Assembly (NCBI GenBank): GCA_945872325.1
Contig: CAMBZY010000283.1
Span: forward strand, 1 to 5,025
Direction of reading: 5' to 3'
DNA length: 5,025 nt
DNA from: Candidatus Kuenenia stuttgartensis
GTDB lineage: Bacteria; Planctomycetota; Planctomycetia; Isosphaerales; Isosphaeraceae
This document shows positions 1-5,025 of the stretch, piece by piece. Position 1 is the first letter of the stretch. Every line of letters begins with the position of its first letter. The notes beneath the pieces were generated by a model that was not told the origin of the DNA, made no database searches, and was given only the letters and a program-made list of their open reading frames with translations. The position numbers and the translations under genes were made by a program.

Positions 1-378
1 GCGACTCCGGACGCGATCCAGATGGAACTTTCGCTGACTAACGGGACTCAGCAAAAATTGACGGGTTTGAAAGTCCAGCAGTGTGCGATGTTGAAAGGCA
101 CCAAGGGATTTGATGCACAGACCAACTCCAATAAGCGGTTCGAATCTCCGTATGCGATCGCCGGAAATTCTGAAGGCACCCGCTGGATCGTTCACGCATG
201 GTCAAGGCCAGTCAGAGTTTGGGGCAACGCGCCTTGTCCGTGCCTGCACTCTGATCCTCAGTTTATGGATCTGAATCCTGGAGAGACTGGTAGGCTGGTT
301 GGTCGACTGTGGTTTTACGAAGGGAAGGACGTGGATGGTTTTTTGGCAGGGTTGAAAAATCAGGGATGGGAGAAATAA
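1..378 (+). CDS. Hypothetical protein, C-terminal fragment (5' end outside window)
   Basis: The reading frame is open from the first base and ends at TAA 376-378, giving about 125 residues. The first ATG (base 22) lies inside what looks like continuous domain sequence, so the true start is probably upstream of the window. The fragment looks like a compact, beta-rich domain: an opening strand of the type MELSLTNGT, then TGLKVQQCAMLKG, a Trp-rich core (RWIVHAW, RVWGN), a C-P-C-L-H-S-D-P motif at 235-258, and a closing GRLWFYEGKD strand. From memory it resembles conserved uncharacterised planctomycete proteins with a similar ...MLKG...WGNP.CPC.H.DP...FYEG pattern, but I cannot name the family or a function. 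The two Cys and the His of the motif could bind a metal; that is inference. Its stop codon overlaps an ATG at 378-380, which suggests close linkage to whatever is translated next. Confidence 0.75.
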   Translation, partial: ATPDAIQMELSLTNGTQQKLTGLKVQQCAMLKGTKGFDAQTNSNKRFESPYAIAGNSEGTRWIVHAWSRPVRVWGNAPCPCLHSDPQFMDLNPGETGRLVGRLWFYEGKDVDGFLAGLKNQGWEK

Positions 379-398
379 TGGAGTTGGAACTCATTTGA
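378..398 (+). other. Six-codon micro-ORF overlapping the upstream stop (TAATG)
   Basis: The stop TAA (376-378) of the first gene shares its last A with an ATG at 378-380, the usual geometry for termination-reinitiation. The ATG opens only six codons (MELELI) before TGA 396-398. This frame is the same as that of the long gene that follows, so the TGA is all that separates it from the frame containing GTG 399. It could be a chance overlap, a leader peptide, or a remnant of an older start for the next gene interrupted by a point change. Nothing shows that it is translated. Confidence 0.25.
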
Positions 399-402
399 GT
401 GA

Positions 403-489
403 ATGAGCATCAGAACGGCGGAGCCGAAAATACGGGTACAGCGGCGCGTCCATTTGCGTTCAATTCAAGGAATAGAACCGGGCCTTTGA
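403..489 (+). other. 28-codon mini-ORF ending in TGATG at the next gene's ATG
   Basis: An ATG at 403 opens a 28-codon frame that stops at TGA 487-489, and the A of that stop is the first base of ATG 489, the preferred start of the zinc-ribbon gene. The peptide is Arg-rich and matches nothing I recognise. The overlap has the form of translational coupling, which could compensate for the lack of a Shine-Dalgarno sequence before 489. An ORF of this size arises easily by chance, so this is a low-confidence call offered mainly because it bears on the start choice. Confidence 0.2.
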
Positions 490-2525
490 TGATCACGATG
501 AACTGTCCACATTGTGAGACCAGCTATCGACTTAAGCCTGAATTTTCGGGCCGGTTGGTGAGATGTCGCGTTTGTCAGGAGAACTTCCGAGTTCCCGACG
601 AAGTACCTTCGGACGACGAAGAAGGTCTTCAGACCGTTTTTTTTGAGAAGGATTCGAAAGCGGGTGGAAAGGGCGGAAGGCGGTCGAAAAGGCGTCAGAA
701 AGTGGATGAGCTTGGTTTTTTTACAGATTTCGAAGATCACGATCATCATTTGCAATCAAAAGCAAACGAACAGGAAGACGAGGATGATGATGAATGGGTG
801 ATGCGAGAAGCTGCAAGGCGTGGAGCGGATTCATTTGAAATGCCGCGTAGGGAAGGAGTTTCGCAGTCTGCGTACCGTCGAAAATCCTCTGGACCAATGA
901 TCCCGACAGTGGTCTGGTTATGGGGGGCAGGGATGATTTGTACGGTGCTGATTAGCTTTGTGCTTTTCAACATCATATCAAACGCGGGATTGAGAAGTTC
1001 GCTGGCAGGCTTATCTGTCGAGATCGCTTCGGAATTTGAGCAAGAGAATGACAAGGCTTTGGGAACACCAGCTCCAGAATCTGCAAGGATCGACAATAGC
1101 CTTCAGGTACGCGATCTTTCCAAGCATAAGACTTTGATTCGAACTTTGACCAAAGATTTCAACGAGATGGCAGATTGTCTTTCAAAGGTTCAGGACATAG
1201 ATTCAGCGAAGTCGAATCAGGCTCGATTGCAGCAACTTGGAGACCACGTAAAAGAGGTCGGTAGTGCTGCCGCATCGGAAAAGCTGTTCAATCCGAATCC
1301 GAAAGAGAGTCGTTTGATTGCGCGAGAGGTTGGAGGTGAGTTGCGGAAGGCGGTTGGCAGGATTCGAACGGAAATGGTTCGCTTGCAAGGGATTCGTGAA
1401 TTTTCACTGGGCACGATGTTAGCGATGCCTCGCATTCAAAACGGGATTCGAGAGATTGAGCGTGAGTTTGTGGAGAAGGGCGAGATTCCCGATGCGGATA
1501 AGTATGTGGAACTTCGTGTGGCGGGTTTGAAAACCAATCAAGAGCGTGAGTATATTGCGGAGAAGTTGAATGAGCTGGCCACTCCAAAAGCTTCTCGAAA
1601 GGCGACAGCTCCATCTGCTGCAACACGTTATACGCTTTGGCCAGTGGATAGCCCCGCCATATTCGCCAAGAAGCTTGATTTTGGCAAAGTGATTCGCACC
1701 AAGGGCAAGGAAGTCTGGGTCGTGGCTGATCCGATCGATCCTTCCGTGATTCGCGAACGACTTGCAAAAAAAGAAGCTGACGAGCAAAAGCGCAAGGAAG
1801 AGCTTGAAGCGGCCCAACAGTCTGCAAAATTGGCGACGGGTGCAAGCAGCGCCGAAGCTTCAGGCCCGGGTGATCCGGAGATCCCGGCCAATGCCGATGA
1901 AGTCACTAGGGGGCTTCTTATGGCGCGGTCTTCAAATCACTTCAAGCGTCAGGATGGCCTCAGGCTCCTACAGGGAGCAAATTTTAAAGGGCGTGATCAA
2001 GAAGTTTTTGATGGGGTAGAACCGTTATTGGTCGACATGAATATCTTTACCATTCGCGATGCCATGCTTGTGCTTGTGCGTTGTGATACGGCGAATACGA
2101 TCGAATTTCTGGCGGATAAATTGGCAGATGACCGTCTTCGTGATGAGGTGATCAAGGCTGTCACGCCCATGAAGGAGGTGAAGCTGGCAAAGCCGTTGGC
2201 TTCCGTCATGAGAAATGATCCATGGAAGAATGCCGACAAGGCGTTGATTGCGATTGGATCGCCTGCCGAGCAGGCTGTGATTGAACAGCTGGCAAGTCCT
2301 GATCAGGGAGTTCGACAGCGGGCCTGTGAAATTCTTGGCGAAATTGGTACAGAGTTGAGTAGCAAAGCGATCCGAAAACTGCCTGCGGATCCGATACCCT
2401 GGGTTCGTGATGCAGCCAAGAATGCGCTTCGTTCGATTCAGAACAGGAAACGGCTTTCCGGGCCAACTGATACGAAGGATTCGACTTCACCTGAGGCAGT
2501 GAAGGCAAAAGCGAGTGATATTTGA
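489..2525 (+). CDS. Zinc-ribbon (MJ0042-type), single-TM, HEAT-repeat-like protein of unknown function
   Basis: A protein of 678 residues when started at ATG 489. Residues 6-29 form a zinc ribbon, C6-x2-C9-x16-C26-x2-C29, with the CPHC and RCRVC knuckles and FRVP ending typical of the MJ0042 finger family. Next come a basic patch (GGRRSKRRQK, about 62-71), an acidic tract (EQEDEDDDE, about 94-102) and one hydrophobic span at about 138-163, preceded by Arg/Lys residues, which suggests N-in/C-out topology. Residues about 210-365 look alpha-helical; about 378-420 form a small module (LWPVDSP...FAKKLDFGKV...VWVVADP); 423-445 is a Lys/Glu-rich probable coiled coil; about 470-650 contain HEAT/armadillo-like helical pairs such as SPDQGVRQRACEILGEIG and DPIPWVRDAAKNALRSI. 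The frame extends upstream to GTG 399 (30 extra residues, 708 total), limited by TGA 396-398. I prefer 489 because the ribbon normally sits at the extreme N-terminus and the extension has no domain features; ATG 498 is also possible. No good ribosome binding site precedes any of them. HEAT repeats suggest protein binding; the actual role is unknown. Confidence 0.85.
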   Translation: MITMNCPHCETSYRLKPEFSGRLVRCRVCQENFRVPDEVPSDDEEGLQTVFFEKDSKAGGKGGRRSKRRQKVDELGFFTDFEDHDHHLQSKANEQEDEDDDEWVMREAARRGADSFEMPRREGVSQSAYRRKSSGPMIPTVVWLWGAGMICTVLISFVLFNIISNAGLRSSLAGLSVEIASEFEQENDKALGTPAPESARIDNSLQVRDLSKHKTLIRTLTKDFNEMADCLSKVQDIDSAKSNQARLQQLGDHVKEVGSAAASEKLFNPNPKESRLIAREVGGELRKAVGRIRTEMVRLQGIREFSLGTMLAMPRIQNGIREIEREFVEKGEIPDADKYVELRVAGLKTNQEREYIAEKLNELATPKASRKATAPSAATRYTLWPVDSPAIFAKKLDFGKVIRTKGKEVWVVADPIDPSVIRERLAKKEADEQKRKEELEAAQQSAKLATGASSAEASGPGDPEIPANADEVTRGLLMARSSNHFKRQDGLRLLQGANFKGRDQEVFDGVEPLLVDMNIFTIRDAMLVLVRCDTANTIEFLADKLADDRLRDEVIKAVTPMKEVKLAKPLASVMRNDPWKNADKALIAIGSPAEQAVIEQLASPDQGVRQRACEILGEIGTELSSKAIRKLPADPIPWVRDAAKNALRSIQNRKRLSGPTDTKDSTSPEAVKAKASDI

Positions 2526-2618
2526 ACTGGTGAAAATCTTTGTGGATCGGTAACATACAGCCGTATCAAATTGGATTCAGGCAGTCGTATGGATCGTTCT
2601 GCCGAAACTGTCCCAGCC

Positions 2619-2624
2619 TGAGGT
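2619..2624 (+). promoter_or_regulatory. Probable weak ribosome binding site of accA
   Basis: TGAGGT lies 10 bases before ATG 2635, a partial Shine-Dalgarno match at slightly long spacing. It agrees with 2635 as the accA start. In that frame, no ATG, GTG or TTG occurs between the upstream stop TAA 2551-2553 and 2635, so the choice does not rest on this site alone. Confidence 0.4.
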
Positions 2625-2634
2625 ATTAGCGCAA

Positions 2635-3651
2635 ATGTCCGTGCGATCGACCCACCGCTTGGCTTTTGAAGAGCCGATTTTTGAGATGGAGAAGCGTCTG
2701 GTCGATCTAGAGACCCGCTATGCGACGGCGCGGGCAGAGCATGATCCAGCCACGGCAGACTTTCAGGAGCAGATTCGGCGGATGCGTCGTGAGCTCTCCG
2801 GATTTCTTCGCAACATCTATGCGACTCTCGATAGTTGGCAGACCGTTCAGGTCTCCCGACATCCGGACCGTCCACAAACTCGCGATTATCTCGGACTGGT
2901 TTTTGACCGATTCCTGGAACTTCATGGTGACCGGGCGATTGGTGATGACAAGGCGATTGTGACCGGCTTTGCCCATTTGGGTGAGCAAAAGGTGATGTTT
3001 ATTGGTCAGCAGAAGGGCAAGAATCTCGAAGAGCGGATGGCGTGCCACTTCGGTTGTGCGCACCCTGAAGGTTATCGTAAAGCTCTGCTCAAGATGAGGA
3101 TGGCTGAAAAGCTCGGTATGCCGATCATCTGTTTTATTGACACACCAGGGGCTTATCCGGGTATCTCGGCTGAGGAGCGTGGTCAGGCTGCCATTATCGC
3201 CGAAAACTTGATGGCGATGAGTATGATCAAGACCCCGATTGTGTGTGTGGTGATTGGCGAAGGTGGTTCAGGTGGTGCTTTGGGGATCGGAATTGGCGAT
3301 AAAGTTTCGATGCTGGAGCATGGTTACTACTCGGTGATCAGCCCTGAAGGCTGTGCGAGTATTTTGTGGAAATCAGCCGAGCATGCGCCTAAAGCGGCTG
3401 AGGCTTTGAAGATGACGAGTAAATATCTCAAACAATTTGGGATCATTGATGATATCATCATGGAGCCTCTGGGTGGAGCACACCGGGATCATCGTGAAAT
3501 GGCGACCACTCTTAAAGCGTATCTCACAAAGAGTATTCGCGAATTGAGCAAGTTTTCACACGAAGAACTGCTCGAAAACCGGTACCAGAAATTCCGCAAG
3601 ATTGGTCTGTATACAGAAGATCTACCGGAAGTTCCTCTGGAATCAGACTGA
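2635..3651 (+). CDS. accA: Acetyl-CoA carboxylase carboxyltransferase subunit alpha
   Basis: AccA pairs with AccD (A2D2 tetramer) in the cytoplasm to transfer the carboxyl group from carboxybiotin on AccB to acetyl-CoA, giving malonyl-CoA, the committed step of fatty-acid synthesis. The 338-residue product is slightly longer than the 319-residue E. coli protein and follows it closely. Visible hallmarks in order: an N-terminal helical region starting LAFEEPI (9-15), ARHP-like SRHPDRP (74-80), GQQKGK (124-129), HPEGYRKAL (143-151), FIDTPGAYPG (167-176), the glycine-rich GEGGSGGALGIGIGDKV (208-224) that helps form the CoA site and oxyanion hole, SVISPEGCASILWK (233-246) and EPLGGAHR (277-284). 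No zinc finger is present, as expected because that lies in AccD. The start is the first possible one in frame and leaves the conserved N-terminus intact. The last dozen residues (about 327-338) extend past the E. coli end. accD, accB and accC are absent from the window, so this is a stand-alone accA. I am very sure of the identity. Confidence 0.97.
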   Translation: MSVRSTHRLAFEEPIFEMEKRLVDLETRYATARAEHDPATADFQEQIRRMRRELSGFLRNIYATLDSWQTVQVSRHPDRPQTRDYLGLVFDRFLELHGDRAIGDDKAIVTGFAHLGEQKVMFIGQQKGKNLEERMACHFGCAHPEGYRKALLKMRMAEKLGMPIICFIDTPGAYPGISAEERGQAAIIAENLMAMSMIKTPIVCVVIGEGGSGGALGIGIGDKVSMLEHGYYSVISPEGCASILWKSAEHAPKAAEALKMTSKYLKQFGIIDDIIMEPLGGAHRDHREMATTLKAYLTKSIRELSKFSHEELLENRYQKFRKIGLYTEDLPEVPLESD

Positions 3652-3693
3652 CATTCTTTCATTCCAAAATACACCAGGAAAGTCGAGCGGATC

Positions 3694-5025
3694 ATGCGTG
3701 CACTTGTTTGCGGATTGGTCACTGGTCTTGCGTGTATTGGTTTATTCACAGAAGTCCATGCGGAATCTACGGATCCGAAGCACCCGAATGTCATTTTGAT
3801 TGTGGCAGACGATCTTGGAGCGATGGATCTGGGCTGTTATGGCTCGAAATTTCATCGGACTCCAAATCTCGACAAGATGGCCGCCAGCGGGATTCGATTT
3901 TCTCAGGCTTATGCTGCGGCACCGGTTTGTTCGCCGACCCGTGTGGGATTGATGACGGGTCAGCATCCAGCCAGAGTCGGTTTGACGGACTGGCTCCCAG
4001 GGCGAGCGAATCGGGCTGATCAGCCTTTAAATCGACCTGAGATACCGCTGCAACTGCCTCTCGAATCCAAGACTTTGGCCGAGATGTTCAAAGAGTCGGG
4101 CTATTCCACGATTCATATTGGCAAATGGCACTTGGGTGGCGAAGGTTATGGGCCACTTCAACAAGGCTTTGATGTGAACATCGCCGGAGATTTGACTGGT
4201 ACCCCGATGAGCTATTTTGCTCCGTTCAAAAAAGCTCAGGGTGATCAGTTTATGGCGGGTCTTGAGAAGGCGACTGAGGGTGAATATCTGACGGATAGGC
4301 TCACAGATGAAGCGCTGAAGCAGATTGACAGGCAGGCGGAATCAAAAAAGCCGTTTTTTCTATATATGCCGCACTATGCTGTTCACACTCCAATGCGTGC
4401 CAAGCCTGAATTGGTAAAAACCTATGATGCAAAGGATATTCCAGGCGGACGTCAGCGGAACCCGATTTATGCCGCTATGTTGCAAAGCCTCGATGAATCC
4501 GTGGGACGCGTGCTGGCAAAGGTGAATGAAAAAGGCTTGGCAGAGAATACCTGGGTTATTTTTACCTCGGATAATGGTGGTTTGGCAACGACGGAAGGCC
4601 CGAACACGCCGGCAACGTCGAATGCCCCACTTCGGGAAGGAAAGGGCTGGCTTTATGAAGGTGGTCTGCGTGTTCCGATGATCGTTCAGGGACCGGGTGT
4701 GAAATCGCCAGGATCGGTTTCAAATCAGCCTGTGATCTCGATGGATATCATGCCGACAGTGGCTTCGTGGGTCGAGGGCTCAAAGTTGCCTGATGTTTTG
4801 GACGGAATCAGCCTGACCGGAGTGATCAGCGGTGGGGTAAAGCCTGATCGCAACACGCTTTACTGGCATTATCCGCACTATGCCAATCAAGGTGGACGGC
4901 CCGGTGGTGTGATTCAAAAGGATGGCTGGAAGCTGGTGGAATTTTATGAGAATGGACGTCAGGAACTGTTTCATCTGGTGAAGGATACCGGCGAATCGCA
5001 AAATCTTTCTGCTGCAGAACCTGCG
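3694..5025 (+). CDS. Exported sulfatase (type I, formylglycine-dependent), C-terminus cut by window end
   Basis: The frame from ATG 3694 stays open to the last base, giving 444 residues; it is missing only its C-terminal end, probably some tens of residues. It is an arylsulfatase-type hydrolase that removes sulfate esters, acting outside the cytoplasm. Residues 1-23 are a Sec signal peptide with likely cleavage at VHA|E. Active-site residues by comparison with human arylsulfatase A: metal-binding D39-D40 in ILIVADDLG, the C79-S-P-T-R83 motif (bases 3928-3942) whose Cys is converted to formylglycine, the second signature GYSTIHIGKWHL (136-147) with K144 and H146, H231 in YAVHTP, D293-N294 in FTSDNGG, and K317 in REGKGW. 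The C-terminal part (DGWKLVEFYENGRQELFHL) is the usual small subdomain. All catalytic residues are present, so it should be active if an FGE or anSME maturase exists. Substrate cannot be read from the sequence; algal or other sulfated polysaccharides are a guess. ATG 3694 is the only standard start after the accA stop in this frame. An AGGAA at 3676-3680 is rather far (13 bases) to be a strong ribosome binding site. Confidence 0.95.
   Translation, partial: MRALVCGLVTGLACIGLFTEVHAESTDPKHPNVILIVADDLGAMDLGCYGSKFHRTPNLDKMAASGIRFSQAYAAAPVCSPTRVGLMTGQHPARVGLTDWLPGRANRADQPLNRPEIPLQLPLESKTLAEMFKESGYSTIHIGKWHLGGEGYGPLQQGFDVNIAGDLTGTPMSYFAPFKKAQGDQFMAGLEKATEGEYLTDRLTDEALKQIDRQAESKKPFFLYMPHYAVHTPMRAKPELVKTYDAKDIPGGRQRNPIYAAMLQSLDESVGRVLAKVNEKGLAENTWVIFTSDNGGLATTEGPNTPATSNAPLREGKGWLYEGGLRVPMIVQGPGVKSPGSVSNQPVISMDIMPTVASWVEGSKLPDVLDGISLTGVISGGVKPDRNTLYWHYPHYANQGGRPGGVIQKDGWKLVEFYENGRQELFHLVKDTGESQNLSAAEPA

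Noticed and set aside
1288..1845. Long open frame on the minus strand (185 codons) inside the zinc-ribbon/HEAT gene
   Set aside because: It lies wholly antisense to a well-supported coding frame, its product is rich in Ser, Pro, His and Leu with no recognisable domain, and other minus-strand frames over the same gene are also open. This is a shadow of codon usage on the + strand.
2540..2569. Possible promoter before accA (TTGTGG, 18-base spacer, TATCAA)
   Set aside because: It matches the sigma-70 consensus at only three of six and four of six positions; matches this weak are common by chance.
2558..2593. Imperfect direct repeat CAGCCGTAT / CAGTCGTAT in the gap before accA
   Set aside because: Only about nine bases with one mismatch and 24 bases apart; too short to separate from chance and not placed like an operator.
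2438..2875. Minus-strand open frame spanning the gap before accA
   Set aside because: It overlaps the end of the zinc-ribbon gene and the highly conserved start of accA in antisense and encodes no recognisable domain.
3638..3666. Inverted repeat TGGAAT...ATTCCA around the accA stop as a terminator
   Set aside because: The stem is only 6 bp and AT-rich with a 17-base loop, and no T-tract follows, so it does not look like an intrinsic terminator.
3708..4019. Plus-strand open frame of 103 codons starting at 3708
   Set aside because: It is out of frame with the sulfatase, which starts at 3694 and accounts for this DNA with a signal peptide and catalytic motifs.

Overview
The window reads as an ordinary chromosomal stretch of a planctomycete (Planctomycetota). 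Three things point there: a long protein with an N-terminal MJ0042-type zinc ribbon followed by a single membrane span and HEAT-like repeats, an exported formylglycine sulfatase of the kind these bacteria carry in large numbers, and a first gene fragment that resembles uncharacterised proteins I associate with this phylum. Genus cannot be fixed from this sequence. All genes lie on the + strand; I see no RNA genes, insertion sequences, CRISPR arrays or attachment sites.

Layout. Bases 1-378 hold the 3' end of an unrecognised gene whose start lies outside the window. Bases 379-488 are a short leader with overlapping stop/start signals (TAATG at 376-380, TGATG at 487-491) and an uncertain start for the next gene. 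Bases 489-2525 (possibly from GTG 399) encode a large membrane-anchored zinc-ribbon/HEAT protein of unknown function. After a 109-base gap, 2635-3651 encode AccA, the alpha subunit of the acetyl-CoA carboxylase carboxyltransferase, complete and canonical. After 42 bases, a sulfatase gene starts at 3694 and runs off the right edge of the window; about 444 residues are present, including every catalytic motif.

How they fit together. Only accA has a firmly assigned housekeeping job (malonyl-CoA formation for fatty-acid synthesis). Its partner accD is not here. The sulfatase would act outside the cytoplasm on sulfated substrates. Same-strand order and short gaps allow co-transcription, but nothing in the sequence shows a shared pathway. 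I found no convincing terminator or promoter in either gap. No new defence, mobile or regulatory system is evident. The parts most worth a second look are the architecture and start region of the zinc-ribbon/HEAT protein.
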